From Stutzerimonas stutzeri (GTDB lineage: Bacteria; Pseudomonadota; Gammaproteobacteria; Pseudomonadales; Pseudomonadaceae), in NCBI RefSeq assembly GCF_024448895.1, contig NZ_JAMOIC010000004.1, forward strand, positions 186,001 to 250,000: a stretch of DNA of 64,000 nt, given 5' to 3'. Shown one piece after another: positions 47,749 through 58,672 of the stretch. The position numbers were made by a program, and so were the translations under genes. The number at the start of each line of letters is the position of its first letter. Within the stretch, counting starts at the first letter, position 1. The notes beneath the pieces were generated by a model. The model was not told the origin of the DNA and ran no database searches. It saw nothing but the letters and a program-made list of their open reading frames with translations.

Positions 47749-48264
47749 TCAGCGGCGACCCATCTGCCGTTTGCGCCAGCTACGTCCGACCCACCACCGC
47801 CAATAGCTCTGGGTGGCTACATAACCCAATATGGCAAGCACTATTCCAACGACGAACGAGCCGAGGAACAGCGGTTGCCAGTGGCTGTTGAGCATCTGAC
47901 GTACCCACGCAAGGCTGAGCTCCATGGGCATTGCCTTTACAGGCGTATCCATCAGCCAGGCACCGACCTTGTAGTTGCAGTAAAACACCGGCGGCATCGT
48001 GAGCGGATTGGTCAGCCAGACCAGGCCAACCGCGATCGGCAGGTTGGCTCTTGCCGGTATTGCACAAAGTGCCGCCACCAACATCTGCATGGGCATCGGA
48101 ATCATCGCCCAGAAAAGACCGATAGCCATCGCTCTGGAAACTGAATGCCGGTTGAGATGGAGGAGATTGGGGTCGTGAATCAGCGTGCCGAGAAACCGTA
48201 AAGACTTGTGCGTCTTTAGCCGATCGGGGTGCGGCATGTAGCGCTTGAAAAAACGACGCGGCAT
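47749..48264 (-). CDS. DUF2062 membrane protein
   Basis: A 171-residue protein with a basic N-terminus, two or three membrane segments and the DUF2062 phrases ARAMAIGLFWAMIPMPMQML-like and WLTNPLTMPPVFYCNYKVG. DUF2062 proteins are widespread and uncharacterised; fusions to glycosyltransferases in other bacteria hint at an envelope role. The ATG at 48264 (MPRRFFKRY) is chosen over 48270 because AGAGA lies 6 bases upstream. Convergent with lolE (9 bases) and divergent from comEC. Confidence 0.85.
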   Translation of the reverse strand: MPRRFFKRYMPHPDRLKTHKSLRFLGTLIHDPNLLHLNRHSVSRAMAIGLFWAMIPMPMQMLVAALCAIPARANLPIAVGLVWLTNPLTMPPVFYCNYKVGAWLMDTPVKAMPMELSLAWVRQMLNSHWQPLFLGSFVVGIVLAILGYVATQSYWRWWVGRSWRKRQMGRR

Positions 48265-48446
48265 GAACATTCTCTGGCGGGGTGTGAAGCGCGCGCGATT
48301 ATGCCTTAAACGAGAACCGGCGCTGAGAGGCGTTTGTAGGGAAATTCTACACTGTGAGCGCTGACAGGACGTCAGCTAACCCGCGGTAACTCGGTATCCG
48401 TTTGTATCCGAGCTGCCAGTTGCTGGAATGGAATCCTGGAGTTCTC

Positions 48447-50672
48447 ATGCGTGCAGCTATGCTGGCGCTGGCAGCAGGCCTTTTGCTGCTGCGCTTCCTC
48501 CCGCAGTTGCCCCCTGTGTGGGCTTCATTCTTACTCTGTCTTTCCGGCATGGCCTTATTGCCGTCACGCTGCCGGCTGCTCGGTTGCTTTTTGATCGGTG
48601 TTGGCTGGGCATGTGTGACGGGGCACTGGGCATTGACCGATCGGCTTCCGACGGATCTTGATGGCCGGACATTTTGGTTGGAAGGGCGGGTGACGGGCCT
48701 GCCTGATGTGCGTAATGGCGTGGTGCGCTTCGAATTGACCGATGTTTCGTCTCGGCATAGCGGCCTTCCCTCCACATTGCGTCTGGCATGGTACGGCGGG
48801 CCGATCATTAATGCCGGAGAGCGGTGGAGGCTGGCCGCCAAATTGAAGCGACCGCGAGGCCTGGTCAATCCTCATTCTTTCGATTACGAGGCCTGGCTTC
48901 TGGCGCGTCGGATAGGAGCTAGTGGCACCATCAAAGCAGGTGAGCGGATATCTCTGGCAGGAGGCGGGCAGGCGTGGCGGGACCGCTTGCGCCAGCGTCT
49001 GATGAGCCTCAACGCGCACGGACGTTCGGGTGCGATCGCCGCCTTAGTGGTCGGTGATGACAGCGGCCTGTCCTCGTCCGATTGGCGGATCCTGCAGGAC
49101 ACTGGAACCGTGCATCTGATGGTGATATCGGGTCAGCATGTTGGGATGCTGGCCGGCTTGCTCTACGGACTGGTCGCACTGCTGGCGCGCTGGGGAATCT
49201 GGCCGCAACGCGTTCCGTGGTTACCCAGTGCGTGTTCCCTCGCACTGGCCGGTGCGCTTGCTTACGGCTGGTTGGCAGGTTTTGACGTTCCGGTCCAGAG
49301 AGCGTTGGTCATGGTCGGACTGGTACTTATGTGGCGGTTACGGTTTCGGCACCTGGGGGTCTGGCTGCCGTTTTTCATCGCACTTGTTGCAGTCCTGGTG
49401 TTTGACCCTTTGGTCGGTTTGCAATCCGGGTTCTGGTTGTCCTTTATGGCGGTAGCCTTGCTCGTTCTGATTTTCCGTGGACGACTCGGCAGCTTTGGCG
49501 TGTGGTCCGCACTGGGGCGTGCGCAGTGGAGCATGGCACTAGGACTTCTGCCGATTTTGCTGGCGCTGGGCTTGCCGGTTAGCGTCAGTGGGCCGGTGGC
49601 CAATCTGTTCGCCGTACCGCTTGTGAGCACCTTCATAGTTCCGCTGTCGTTACTCGGCACTTCGCTGCTATGGATTCCAGTTGTCGGCGAGCCGTTGTTG
49701 TGGATCGCGGGCGGAATGCTGGCCGTACTTTTCGACGCGCTTCAATGGATTGCGGGCTGGCAGCCAGCATGGCTACCTGCGTCGTTACCGCTGTGGAGCT
49801 GGATAATGATTGCATTGGGAGTCTTCATTATCCTTTTACCTGCCGGAGTACCGTTCCGGGTTTTTGGCGTGGTTCTTCTTGCGCCGTTGCTCTTCCCGCC
49901 GGTGAGCAAGCCCGCAGAAGGGGAGGCGCAAGTCTGGATCTTCGACGTTGGGCAGGGGCTTTCGGTCCTGGTGCGTACCCATGAGCACGCCATGCTCTAC
50001 GACGCTGGGCCACGTTACGGCGACTTTGACATAGGCGAGCGAGTTGTCTTCCCTTCATTGCGTGCATTGGGCCTGAACGGTCTCGATTTGATGATTCTCA
50101 GCCATGCCGATAGTGATCATGCCGGCGGCGCCTTGGCTCTCCAAAAGCAGATGCCGCCCCAACGTATTTTAAGCGGCGAGCCGGCAAGGTTGCCTTCAAT
50201 GCTAGGTGCGGAACCGTGCCGTTCCGGCGATCGCTGGGAGTGGGACGGAGTGCGTTTCACGATTTGGCAGTGGCCTCTTGCTCGCGATGGCAACCAATCG
50301 TCTTGCGTGCTGCTGATCGAAGCAAAAGGAGAGCGCATCCTGCTGACGGGCGATATTGATGCGCTAGCAGAACAGGCGTTGTTGGCGAGCGAGATGCCAG
50401 TGAATACGCGTTGGCTGCTGGTGCCGCACCATGGCAGCCGCAGCTCTTCTTCCAGTGCCTTCGTTGAGGCGGCAGGGGCTGAGGGTGCGCTTGTATCCCG
50501 CGGTATGCACAACGCATTTGGACATCCTCACTCTGACGTGGTGGCACGTCTGCGCGCGTCCGGAGCAAGGATCCATGACACTGCAGAGCGGGGGGCGATG
50601 CAGATCTATCTCGGGCGTTTCGGCACTGTTTATGGATTGCGCGCTGAACGGCGATTCTGGCGGGAAAAATGA
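48447..50672 (+). CDS. comEC: DNA internalization-related competence protein ComEC/Rec2
   Basis: A 741-residue inner-membrane channel for single-stranded DNA uptake in natural transformation. It has an N-terminal soluble domain after two membrane helices (DUF4131, about 60-170), the competence membrane core, and a C-terminal metallo-beta-lactamase domain with H553-A-D555-S-D557-H558. The ATG at 48447 has GGAG 6 bases upstream. It lies in the conserved pseudomonad slot between DUF2062 and exbB. A full length and intact active site suggest a working gene; P. stutzeri strains are known to be naturally transformable. Confidence 0.93.
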   Translation: MRAAMLALAAGLLLLRFLPQLPPVWASFLLCLSGMALLPSRCRLLGCFLIGVGWACVTGHWALTDRLPTDLDGRTFWLEGRVTGLPDVRNGVVRFELTDVSSRHSGLPSTLRLAWYGGPIINAGERWRLAAKLKRPRGLVNPHSFDYEAWLLARRIGASGTIKAGERISLAGGGQAWRDRLRQRLMSLNAHGRSGAIAALVVGDDSGLSSSDWRILQDTGTVHLMVISGQHVGMLAGLLYGLVALLARWGIWPQRVPWLPSACSLALAGALAYGWLAGFDVPVQRALVMVGLVLMWRLRFRHLGVWLPFFIALVAVLVFDPLVGLQSGFWLSFMAVALLVLIFRGRLGSFGVWSALGRAQWSMALGLLPILLALGLPVSVSGPVANLFAVPLVSTFIVPLSLLGTSLLWIPVVGEPLLWIAGGMLAVLFDALQWIAGWQPAWLPASLPLWSWIMIALGVFIILLPAGVPFRVFGVVLLAPLLFPPVSKPAEGEAQVWIFDVGQGLSVLVRTHEHAMLYDAGPRYGDFDIGERVVFPSLRALGLNGLDLMILSHADSDHAGGALALQKQMPPQRILSGEPARLPSMLGAEPCRSGDRWEWDGVRFTIWQWPLARDGNQSSCVLLIEAKGERILLTGDIDALAEQALLASEMPVNTRWLLVPHHGSRSSSSSAFVEAAGAEGALVSRGMHNAFGHPHSDVVARLRASGARIHDTAERGAMQIYLGRFGTVYGLRAERRFWREK

Positions 50673-50743
50673 GAACCGGGGCCGTCGGCGGCCTGCCGGC
50701 CCTATGCTAGAGTGGCGCCACTTTTTCGAGGGGGATTCATCTC

Positions 50744-51376
50744 GTGTGGGAGCTGGTCAAATCAGGCGGCTGGATAATGCTGCCAATCATCCTGTGTTCC
50801 ATCGCGGCCGTTGGCATCATCGCCGAGCGACTTTGGACGCTGAGGCCTAGTCGCGTGACCCCTCAACATCTGCTCGGCCAGGTGTGGAAGTGGATCAAGG
50901 ACAAGAAACTCAGCAACCAGAAGCTCAAGGAGCTGCGCGCAGACTCACCGCTTGGTGAAATCCTGGCCGCAGGCCTGGCCAATTCCAAGCATGGTCGAGA
51001 GATCATGAAGGAATGCATAGAAGAGGCGGCCGCACGTGTCGTCCATGATCTCGAACGCTACCTCAACGCTCTGGGTACCATCGCGGGCATCGCGCCCTTG
51101 CTTGGTCTGCTGGGTACCGTGCTTGGGATGATCGAGATTTTCAGCGCCTTCATGGGGTCTGGCATGGCCAATGCGCCATTGCTCGCTGCTGGTATTTCCA
51201 AGGCGCTTATCACTACCGCTGCAGGCCTGATGGTGGGTATCCCCGCGCTATTCTTTCATCGCTTCCTGCTTCGCCGTGTCGAAGAGTTGGTCGTGGGGAT
51301 GGAGCAGGAAGCGATCAAGCTTGTCGAGGTTGTACAGGGTGACCGCGACGTCGATTTGGGTGAGGGCAAGGCGTGA
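50744..51376 (+). CDS. exbB: MotA/TolQ/ExbB proton channel family protein
   Basis: A 210-residue three-helix inner-membrane protein, starting at a GTG. The TM2-TM3 region GTIAGIAPLLGLLGTVLGMIE and AGISKALITTAAGLMVGIPAL is the ExbB/TolQ core. With ExbD it forms a proton-driven motor. No tonB is nearby; in pseudomonads this pair sits upstream of lpxK, so the partner is uncertain. It overlaps exbD by 4 bases (GTGA). Confidence 0.92.
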   Translation: MWELVKSGGWIMLPIILCSIAAVGIIAERLWTLRPSRVTPQHLLGQVWKWIKDKKLSNQKLKELRADSPLGEILAAGLANSKHGREIMKECIEEAAARVVHDLERYLNALGTIAGIAPLLGLLGTVLGMIEIFSAFMGSGMANAPLLAAGISKALITTAAGLMVGIPALFFHRFLLRRVEELVVGMEQEAIKLVEVVQGDRDVDLGEGKA

Positions 51377-51801
51377 AGTTCCGACGCAAAGCGCGCGAGA
51401 ACGTCGACATCGGTCTGGCCCCTCTGATCGATGTGGTGTTCATCCTGCTGTTGTTCTTCGTGGTAACCACAACCTTCACCCGTGAGACTCAGTTGCAAGT
51501 AGATCTGCCTGAAGCAGCCAGCGGCACACCCCCTCAGGATGCCGTGAATAAACAGCTGGAGGTAGTGATCGATGTCGACGGGAGTTTTACTCTCAACGGC
51601 AAGACGTTGATCAAGCATGACCTGAGTACTCTAATGGCGGCGCTGAACAAGGAGTCTGGTGGGAATACCAGTCTTCCGATGATCATTAGCGCCGATGGCA
51701 AGACGCCTCATCAGGCTGTCATCACTGCTATGGACGCGGCCGGAAAGCTCGGTTTCGCTCAGTTGCGTATCACCACTGTCGAGGCGCAGCCGGAGCCCTG
51801 A
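51373..51801 (+). CDS. exbD: Biopolymer transport protein ExbD/TolR family
   Basis: A 142-residue protein with one N-terminal membrane helix carrying the essential aspartate ([20 protein letters not shown]), and a periplasmic domain that would contact peptidoglycan or a TonB-like partner. GTG start overlapping the exbB stop. Its own stop overlaps the lpxK start by one base. Confidence 0.93.
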   Translation: MKFRRKARENVDIGLAPLIDVVFILLLFFVVTTTFTRETQLQVDLPEAASGTPPQDAVNKQLEVVIDVDGSFTLNGKTLIKHDLSTLMAALNKESGGNTSLPMIISADGKTPHQAVITAMDAAGKLGFAQLRITTVEAQPEP

Positions 51802-52805
51802 TGTCTTTTGCCGATCGTCTGCAGCGGGCGTGGTACCAAGGGCATCCTACCCTGGCGTTGCTCGCCCCCCTGGAGGCTCTCTATCGGCGAGTGGTAGTCG
51901 CCAAGCGGAACAGGTTTCTCTCAGGCGCCGCGGGCTCGTATCGGGCCTCGGTGCCGGTGGTGGTAGTTGGCAATATCACTGTTGGCGGCACTGGAAAGAC
52001 CCCACTCATTCTCTGGCTTATCGATCATTGCCGGCGCCGCGGGCTGAATGTCGGTGTGGTCAGTCGCGGCTATGGCGCCACACCACGATCATATCCGTGG
52101 CGAGTGTCGCCTGATGATTCTGCGGAAGAGGCGGGTGACGAGCCTCTTCTCATCGCGCGGCGCACCGGTGTACCGGTGATGATCGACCCGGATCGCTCGC
52201 GTGCGGTGCGCAACATGCTCGAACATGAAACCGTAGATCTCATTCTTTCTGATGATGGGCTGCAACATTACCGTCTGGCCCGTGACCTTGAGCTAGTGCT
52301 TATCGACGCTGCCCGTGGCTTGGGCAACCGTCGCTGTTTGCCGGCCGGTCCGTTACGCGAGCCGGCCGAACGTTTGGCGTCCGTTGACGCTGTGCTCTTC
52401 AACGGAGCAGTTGAAGACACCGACGCTGGCTACGCGTTTTCCCTGCAGCCGTCGCGATTGATTGAGCTGTTCAGCAATCAGGATCTGCCACTCGATCACT
52501 TCCCACCAGGACAGCAATTGCATGCGGTCGCCGGCATCGGTAATCCACAGCGTTTCTTCACCACGCTCGAGGCGCTACACTGGCGACCAATTCCGCACCC
52601 CTTCGCAGACCACGCCCGCTATAGCCTGGAGCAGCTGAGATTCAGCCCCGAGCTACCGTTGGTGATGACCGAGAAGGATGCGGTCAAATGCCGGGCATTC
52701 GCGCAACCGGGCTGGTGCTATCTGCAGGTGAAAGTCGAACCCTCTTCGGCTTTCGTGACCTGGTTTGATGCCCAGCTGGACCGATTGCTTCCCGGACATC
52801 CTTAA
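51801..52805 (+). CDS. lpxK: Tetraacyldisaccharide 4'-kinase (lipid A synthesis)
   Basis: A 334-residue inner-membrane-associated kinase that phosphorylates the 4' position of the lipid A disaccharide. It has the P-loop [17 protein letters not shown] near residues 52-68, the [15 protein letters not shown] segment and the later TEKDAVKC. Part of a coupled run with exbBD, the Trm112 protein and kdsB, all envelope-related. Confidence 0.95.
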   Translation: MSFADRLQRAWYQGHPTLALLAPLEALYRRVVVAKRNRFLSGAAGSYRASVPVVVVGNITVGGTGKTPLILWLIDHCRRRGLNVGVVSRGYGATPRSYPWRVSPDDSAEEAGDEPLLIARRTGVPVMIDPDRSRAVRNMLEHETVDLILSDDGLQHYRLARDLELVLIDAARGLGNRRCLPAGPLREPAERLASVDAVLFNGAVEDTDAGYAFSLQPSRLIELFSNQDLPLDHFPPGQQLHAVAGIGNPQRFFTTLEALHWRPIPHPFADHARYSLEQLRFSPELPLVMTEKDAVKCRAFAQPGWCYLQVKVEPSSAFVTWFDAQLDRLLPGHP

Positions 52806-52851
52806 GCCGCTCGATCTGCCAGGTGCAGTCGGCTGAATCCTAGGACTGTGC

Positions 52852-53037
52852 ATGGATACCAAACTGCTCGATATTCTCGCCTGCCCGCTGTGCAAGGGCC
52901 CGTTGAAGCTGACCGACGATAAGTCCGAACTCATCTGCAAGGCCGACGGTATGGCCTTCCCGGTTCGAGATGGCATTCCGGTGATGCTCGAAAGCGAAGC
53001 TCGCACGCTGGATGTGGATGAGCGTCTCGACAAATGA
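52852..53037 (+). CDS. Trm112-family small zinc protein (YcaR)
   Basis: A 61-residue protein with a CPLC motif ([12 protein letters not shown]), one more cysteine (ELICKADG) and [16 protein letters not shown], the typical end. Such proteins in eukaryotes activate methyltransferases; the bacterial role is unclear. It is found between lpxK and kdsB in many proteobacteria. Its stop overlaps the kdsB start (ATGA). Confidence 0.92.
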   Translation: MDTKLLDILACPLCKGPLKLTDDKSELICKADGMAFPVRDGIPVMLESEARTLDVDERLDK

Positions 53038-53798
53038 GCACTGCCTACACCGTTGTCATCCCCGCGCGCTATGCATCCAGTCGTCTGCCAGGCAAGCCGC
53101 TGCAGGATATCGCCGGCAAGCCCATGATCCGCCATGTCTGGGAGCAAGCTTGCAAAAGTGATGCGCAGCGCGTGGTGGTAGCAACCGATGACAGTCGCAT
53201 ACTGGACGCTTGCAGAGGCTTCGGTGCTGAGGTGCTGCTTACCCGAGCTGAGCATGAATCTGGCACCGATCGTCTAGCTGAAGTTGCCGACAAGTTGGGG
53301 CTGGCGAGTGACGCTATCGTCGTGAATGTTCAGGGGGATGAGCCATTGATCCCACCTTTGGTCATCAACCAGGTTGCTTTGAATCTCGCCGCTCATCCGG
53401 AAGCGGCGATCGCTACGCTTGCCGAACCGCTCCACGACGCAGGAGCCTTATTCAACCCCAATGTGGTCAAGGTCCTGTGCGATATCAATGGACTGGCGCT
53501 GACCTTCAGCCGCGCTCCGCTTCCTTGGGCTCGCAATGAGTTCGCGCATGGCCGTGACGCCCTGCCGTCAGGAGTCCCATATCGCCGGCACATCGGCATA
53601 TATGCCTACCGGGCCGGGTTCCTGGCGGACTTTGTGACCTGGGGCCCATGCTGGCTGGAAAGCACTGAATGTCTTGAGCAGTTGCGCGCGCTCTGGCATG
53701 GCGTGCGTATACATGTGGCTGATGCGATCGAAGCGCCGCCGGCTGGGGTCGATACCGCCGATGATCTGGATCGTGTTCGCAAGCTGCTCGGGGCCTGA
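53034..53798 (+). CDS. kdsB: 3-deoxy-manno-octulosonate cytidylyltransferase (CMP-Kdo synthetase)
   Basis: A 254-residue enzyme that activates Kdo as CMP-Kdo for the lipopolysaccharide inner core. Signatures: [20 protein letters not shown] at the start, then [15 protein letters not shown] and [12 protein letters not shown]. It follows the Trm112 gene with a 4-base overlap, and the phosphatase gene starts 2 bases after its stop. Confidence 0.95.
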   Translation: MSTAYTVVIPARYASSRLPGKPLQDIAGKPMIRHVWEQACKSDAQRVVVATDDSRILDACRGFGAEVLLTRAEHESGTDRLAEVADKLGLASDAIVVNVQGDEPLIPPLVINQVALNLAAHPEAAIATLAEPLHDAGALFNPNVVKVLCDINGLALTFSRAPLPWARNEFAHGRDALPSGVPYRRHIGIYAYRAGFLADFVTWGPCWLESTECLEQLRALWHGVRIHVADAIEAPPAGVDTADDLDRVRKLLGA

Positions 53799-53800
53799 GT

Positions 53801-54265
53801 GTGAAGGTTCTGTTCGTTTGTATGGGCAATATCTGCCGGTCACCGACCGCGGAGGGCGTGTTTCGCGAGCACGTACGGGAAGCCGGGCTGGAAAGCCGTA
53901 TTACCATGGATTCCGCGGGTACCGGTGACTGGCACGTAGGTAAAAGGCCGGATGACCGAGCTTGTCGAGCGGCCGCCTCAAGAGGGTACGACCTGAGTGA
54001 ATTGACAGCGCGGCAGGTGAGCGTCGAGGATTTTCAGCGTTTCGATTTGATCCTGGCCATGGATCAGGAAAACCTCAAGAGGCTCAAAGCACTGCAACCG
54101 TCAAACGGCCGGGCCGAGCTCGATCTGTTCCTGCGCCGTTTCAATCTGGCGGAAGAGGCGGTGCCGGATCCGTACTATGGAGGTGACGGCGGCTTCGATC
54201 ACGTGCTTGATTTGATCGAGCAGGGCTCCGGAGCATTGCTCAATGAGTTAAGAGGGCGCCTGTGA
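53801..54265 (+). CDS. Low molecular weight protein-tyrosine phosphatase
   Basis: A 154-residue cytosolic phosphatase with the P-loop VCMGNICRSP (C-x5-R) at the N-terminus and the general acid Asp in VPDPYYGGDGG. The start is a GTG. Bacterial members often dephosphorylate kinases of exopolysaccharide synthesis, but no such kinase is here; its place between kdsB and murB is conserved in pseudomonads. It overlaps murB by 4 bases (GTGA). Confidence 0.93.
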   Translation: MKVLFVCMGNICRSPTAEGVFREHVREAGLESRITMDSAGTGDWHVGKRPDDRACRAAASRGYDLSELTARQVSVEDFQRFDLILAMDQENLKRLKALQPSNGRAELDLFLRRFNLAEEAVPDPYYGGDGGFDHVLDLIEQGSGALLNELRGRL

Positions 54266-55281
54266 GCCTGTCCATCGAAACCGATCGCTCTCTCAAGTCG
54301 TTTAACTCCCTTGCGGTCGAAGCACGTGCCCTTCGGTTTGCCGAGGCTCGAAGCGATCAGGATGTAATCGATGCGCTTGCAGAGGCTCATCGTCTGAGCG
54401 TGCCGGTGCGGGTTTTGGGCGGCGGCAGCAATCTGGTGCTTACACGGAATGTCGACGCGCTGGTTTTACGCATGGCTACCCGGGGCGTCCAGATCGTTGA
54501 GGACGATGGCGATCAGGTTGTGATCGAGGCCGAGGCAGGAGAGCCCTGGCACCCATTTGTGTTGCATTGCCTGGAGCTTGGGCTATCCGGGCTAGAAAAC
54601 CTGAGTCTGATTCCGGGTACCGTCGGGGCCGCACCGATTCAAAACGTGGGTGCCTATGGCGTCGAAATCAAGGATGTCTTTGCCGGCCTGACTGCGCTTG
54701 ATCGGGTGACGGGTAATATTGTCGACTTCGATCTGCAAGCTTGCGAGTTCGGCTATCGCGACAGTCTTTTCAAGCGTCAGGCTGGCCGCTACATCATCCT
54801 AAGAGTGCGGTTTTTACTGCATCGATCCGTTAACCTCCGGCTCGATTACGGGCCGGTCCGGCAGTGGCTGCAGCAGCACGACATCCAGTCTCCATCGCCT
54901 ATGGATGTAAGCCGGGCGGTCTCTGCCATACGCAGCGAAAAGTTGCCAGATCCCCGTGTTCTGGGCAACGCCGGTAGCTTCTTCAAAAACCCGATTGTGC
55001 CCCAATCTGTCGCCGCTACCTTGTGCGAGCGCTACCCTGATCTGGTGGCGTATCCGCAGACAGATGGAAAATTCAAGCTAGCGGCCGGTTGGCTGATAGA
55101 ACAGGCTGGCTGGAAAGGGTATCGGAAGGGGGACGCCGGTGTGCACAAACTGCAAGCGCTCGTGCTGGTCAACTACGGCAACGCTACCGGTAAACAGATT
55201 CTCGAGCTAGCTCAAGAGATTCAGGAAGACATTGCCAAGCGCTTTGGTGTGCAGCTCGAAGTAGAGCCGAACATTATCTAG
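54262..55281 (+). CDS. murB: UDP-N-acetylenolpyruvoylglucosamine reductase
   Basis: A 339-residue FAD enzyme that reduces UDP-enolpyruvyl-GlcNAc to UDP-MurNAc, the last step before peptide addition in peptidoglycan synthesis. It has FAD-binding VLGGGSNLVLT and LIPGTVGAAPIQNVGAYGVE, and the catalytic serine in LGNAGSFFKNP. Length fits the type I E. coli form (342). GTG start overlapping the phosphatase stop. Last gene of the coupled exbB-murB run, ended by a shared terminator. Confidence 0.95.
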   Translation: MSLSIETDRSLKSFNSLAVEARALRFAEARSDQDVIDALAEAHRLSVPVRVLGGGSNLVLTRNVDALVLRMATRGVQIVEDDGDQVVIEAEAGEPWHPFVLHCLELGLSGLENLSLIPGTVGAAPIQNVGAYGVEIKDVFAGLTALDRVTGNIVDFDLQACEFGYRDSLFKRQAGRYIILRVRFLLHRSVNLRLDYGPVRQWLQQHDIQSPSPMDVSRAVSAIRSEKLPDPRVLGNAGSFFKNPIVPQSVAATLCERYPDLVAYPQTDGKFKLAAGWLIEQAGWKGYRKGDAGVHKLQALVLVNYGNATGKQILELAQEIQEDIAKRFGVQLEVEPNII

Positions 55282-55438
55282 GTCGAGTTTCCTGTCCTGA
55301 TTGCCAGTGAGCGGCTAGACCCGACTTTGCAATAGTTCTAATACTTCGGGCCATTGGAACTAGAGCAGAACCTCTACCCGCAATTTTCCACCGGTTCGAG
55401 TACTGGCGTCTCGGCGCAATGTTCTGTTGGTGTTGCGC

Positions 55439-55470
55439 AAAAAAAAGGATGCCGAAGCATCCCTTTTTTC
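55439..55470. terminator. Bidirectional intrinsic terminator between murB and rne
   Basis: A run of A, GGATGC, CGAA, GCATCC, C, then six T. The A-run and T-run make it work on both strands for the convergent murB and rne. Confidence 0.88.
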
Positions 55471-55483
55471 ACCTTCTTACCTT

Positions 55484-58400
55484 TCAGCTCTGACGTTTGT
55501 CAGCGTCATCCTCATTCTGCTGGATGGACTCAGACTCACCAGCTGGCTCGGGCTGGGCCTCAGTATCAGAACTGATAGTCGATGTCTCTGGTCTCTCCGC
55601 GGCCGCGGGGACGTGCTCGGCTTGCAGTTCAGCCTTCGGCAGCTCAGCTTGCTGGCTAGCCTCCGTGGCCCGCTCTTCGCTGATAGTTTCGTGAGTCGTG
55701 GATTCAGCCTGCAACTCAGCGGAAGGGGCTGATACGACGATCTCGGGGCTTGTGGTTTGGTCTGCTGCTGGAGCAGGCGCTATGACCTCGGTTTCCTGAG
55801 CAGTCGTGCCTTCGGCAGGTTTTGCCTGCGTTTCGGCTGCTTCCTTGGCCAAGCGCTCCTGCTCAAGGCGACGGCGACGCACTTCGCGCGGGTCATTAGG
55901 AGCGCGACCGGAGGCAGACCCGGCTGGAGCTGATGGCTCGACCACTGCCGGCTCAGGCTGCTCTGCGGGAGATGCAGTTGCAGTCGCCTGGTCTACGGCG
56001 GGGACGGGCTTTTCGAGTACTGGCTCACTGACTTCCAGCGGCGCAGAAAGCGATGCAGGCTCCACTTCAACCGGATCAGCAATCTTGTCTGTAGATGCTT
56101 CGATGGTATCGAGCGGTTTTACTGCTTCTTCACTCCTGCCATCATCGTTCACAACTTCAGCTTCAACCGCTTTGGGCACTTCTACGGGCGCTTCGAACTC
56201 ATGCTCGTTCGTGACCGGTGCTGTATTGGTGTCGGCGGTGTTGGCCGCCAGGGCAGCGGCAGTAGCTGCAATTGCTACCTGTTCAGACTTCACCGGTGCA
56301 TTGTTTTCGCTGATTTCGGCTGTGTTGGTCTCTGCCTCGCCGTCGATCTCATTGCCATTAGCGTCGCGTTGACGATCGCGGCGGTTGCTCCGCCGACGCT
56401 GACCGCGCGAGCGGCGGCGCGGGCGATCACCGCCCTCTGATGAGTCTTGTTCGTCCTGACCAGCTTCCACAGCGTCGCCTTGCAGTTCTTCAACCGCATC
56501 GACCTGCTCAGTGCGCGGCTTGCGCTCTTCGCGTGGCGGACGAGGCTTGCGCTCGGTAGTCTCTTCGCTGGAAACAGTTGATGCGACAGGCTGGCCGGTC
56601 TCGTCAAGTGGGGCGCGGAGCTCGCGTTTGCGCTCTTCGCGAGGCTGGCGTTCTTCACGTGGCGCGCGTTCACGTCGTGGTTGCGGCTGCGGCTGCGGCT
56701 GTGCAGAGTTATCAGCAACTTCGACGGGCTCGCGCGGCTCACGTGGCTTGCGTTCTTCGCGTGGAGGGCGCGGCTGCCGGTCTTCGCGAGGCTGGCGTTC
56801 TTCACGTGGAGCACGCTCTTCGCGAGGCTTGCGCTCCTCATCGCGGCTGCCGCGCGAATCACGACGACGATTCTGCTGACGACCGCTTCGGCGCTCATCG
56901 TTGCGTTGTGGCCGATTGCTCGCTGCAGGCTTCTTCTCAACCTCTACGACGGCGGTTTCTTGCTTGCCGGCAAACAGTCCAACCAAGGATTTCACCAGGC
57001 CCTTGAACAGGCTTGGCTCCTGGGCTACCGGCGCTGCGGCCTCTGCAGGTGCAGCAGCGGGTACAGGCGCAGGCGCTGTGCGCTGTGGAGCAGTTTTGAC
57101 TGCTGCTTCCTGGCGGACCAGGGTGCGGGTGGAGCTGACTGGTTGAGCTTCCTCGACTTCGGTCGGGCTCATCTCGTAGCTGGCCTGACCTGCGACGATT
57201 TCGGGGCTGTCGTCGCGCAAACGTTGCACTTCGAAATGCGGAGTTTCCAGGTGATCGTCCGGCAGGATGAAGATACGCGCGCGGGTACGCAGTTCGATCT
57301 TGGTAATGGCGTTGCGTTTTTCGTTAAGCAGGAATGCCGCAACCTGGAAAGGTACGCGCGCGCGCACTTCGGCGGTGCGGTCTTTCAGGGCTTCTTCCTC
57401 GATCAGGCGCAGGATGGCAAGCGACAACGACTCGACGTCGCGGATGATGCCTTGGCCATTGCAGCGCGGGCAGACGATGCCGCTGGTTTCGCCAAGCGAT
57501 GGGCGCAGGCGCTGTCGGGACATTTCCAGCAAGCCGAAACGCGATATGCGGCCAACCTGGATTCGAGCACGATCGGCTTCGAGTGCTTCGCGGACCTTTT
57601 CTTCCACGGCGCGTTGGTTCTTTGCCGGAGTCATGTCGATGAAGTCAATGACGATCAGGCCACCGATGTCTCGCAGGCGTAGCTGGCGGGCGATTTCCTC
57701 AGCCGCTTCCAAGTTGGTCTGAAGGGCGGTTTCTTCGATATCGCCGCCCTTGGTAGCGCGCGCCGAGTTGATGTCGATGGACACCAATGCCTCGGTCGGA
57801 TCGATAACGATGGAGCCGCCCGATGGCAGCTTCACTTCGCGCTGGAATGCAGTTTCAATCTGGCTCTCGATTTGAAAGCGGTTGAACAGCGGCACGCTGT
57901 CTTCGTACAGCTTGATCTTGCTGGCGTACTGCGGCATGACCTGCTGGATGAAGGAAAGCGCTTCGTCCTGGGCTTCGACACTGTCGATCAGTACTTCGCC
58001 GATGTCCTGGCGCAGATAGTCGCGAATGGCGCGGATGATGACATTGGATTCCTGATAAATCAGAAATGGGGCAGGGCGGTCCTGAGAAGCTTCCTTGACT
58101 GCGCTCCATAGCTGCAGAAGATAGTCCAGGTCCCATTGCATCTCTTCACTGGAGCGTCCTAGGCCGGCAGTGCGGACGATCAGGCCCATGTCAGCGGGAA
58201 CATCGAGCCCGTTCAATGCTTCGCGCAGTTCGTTGCGCTCTTCGCCTTCGATACGGCGGGAGATGCCGCCCGCACGCGGGTTGTTTGGCATCAGTACGAG
58301 ATAACGGCCGGCAAGGCTGATGAATGTGGTCAGAGCGGCGCCTTTGTTGCCGCGCTCTTCCTTTTCGACCTGGACGATGACTTCCTGGCCTTCGCTCAGG

Positions 58401-58672
58401 ACTTCCTTAATGTTGACGCGGCCTTCAGGGGATTTCTTGAAGTATTCGCGGGAAATTTCTTTAAGGGGGAGGAAGCCGTGGCGATCGGCGCCGAAGTCAA
58501 CGAACGCGGCTTCAAGGCTGGGCTCAACGCGAGTGATCTTGCCCTTGTAGATATTGGCTTTTTTCTGTTCGCGAGCACCAGATTCGATATCGAGATCGAA
58601 CAGGCGCTGGCCATCGACCAGTGCGACACGCAACTCTTCAGGCTGAGTTGCGTTAATTAGCATTCTTTTCAT
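55484..58672 (-). CDS. rne: Ribonuclease E
   Basis: A 1062-residue endoribonuclease and degradosome scaffold. The catalytic half has an S1 domain (about 35-120), the magnesium-site region [22 protein letters not shown] and IVIDFIDM, and the zinc-link [11 protein letters not shown] short amphipathic helix ([14 protein letters not shown]) likely anchors it to the membrane. The C-terminal half is disordered: Arg/Glu/Pro repeats (REER type), an Ala/Glu/Val-rich stretch, and [17 protein letters not shown] containing the NDPR motif reported to bind polynucleotide phosphorylase in P. aeruginosa. The ATG at 58672 (MKRMLINAT) is chosen. A predicted promoter 487 bases upstream gives a long leader, fitting autoregulation as known in E. 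coli. Confidence 0.96.
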   Translation of the reverse strand: MKRMLINATQPEELRVALVDGQRLFDLDIESGAREQKKANIYKGKITRVEPSLEAAFVDFGADRHGFLPLKEISREYFKKSPEGRVNIKEVLSEGQEVIVQVEKEERGNKGAALTTFISLAGRYLVLMPNNPRAGGISRRIEGEERNELREALNGLDVPADMGLIVRTAGLGRSSEEMQWDLDYLLQLWSAVKEASQDRPAPFLIYQESNVIIRAIRDYLRQDIGEVLIDSVEAQDEALSFIQQVMPQYASKIKLYEDSVPLFNRFQIESQIETAFQREVKLPSGGSIVIDPTEALVSIDINSARATKGGDIEETALQTNLEAAEEIARQLRLRDIGGLIVIDFIDMTPAKNQRAVEEKVREALEADRARIQVGRISRFGLLEMSRQRLRPSLGETSGIVCPRCNGQGIIRDVESLSLAILRLIEEEALKDRTAEVRARVPFQVAAFLLNEKRNAITKIELRTRARIFILPDDHLETPHFEVQRLRDDSPEIVAGQASYEMSPTEVEEAQPVSSTRTLVRQEAAVKTAPQRTAPAPVPAAAPAEAAAPVAQEPSLFKGLVKSLVGLFAGKQETAVVEVEKKPAASNRPQRNDERRSGRQQNRRRDSRGSRDEERKPREERAPREERQPREDRQPRPPREERKPREPREPVEVADNSAQPQPQPQPRRERAPREERQPREERKRELRAPLDETGQPVASTVSSEETTERKPRPPREERKPRTEQVDAVEELQGDAVEAGQDEQDSSEGGDRPRRRSRGQRRRSNRRDRQRDANGNEIDGEAETNTAEISENNAPVKSEQVAIAATAAALAANTADTNTAPVTNEHEFEAPVEVPKAVEAEVVNDDGRSEEAVKPLDTIEASTDKIADPVEVEPASLSAPLEVSEPVLEKPVPAVDQATATASPAEQPEPAVVEPSAPAGSASGRAPNDPREVRRRRLEQERLAKEAAETQAKPAEGTTAQETEVIAPAPAADQTTSPEIVVSAPSAELQAESTTHETISEERATEASQQAELPKAELQAEHVPAAAERPETSTISSDTEAQPEPAGESESIQQNEDDADKRQS
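56505..56870 (-). repeat. REER-type low-complexity repeats within rne
   Basis: The coding sequence repeats units like [26 protein letters not shown] and REERKPREP. At DNA level the GTTCTTCGCG / GTTCTTCACG phrase recurs many times on the plus strand. This makes the region prone to slippage and length variation between strains. Confidence 0.8.
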
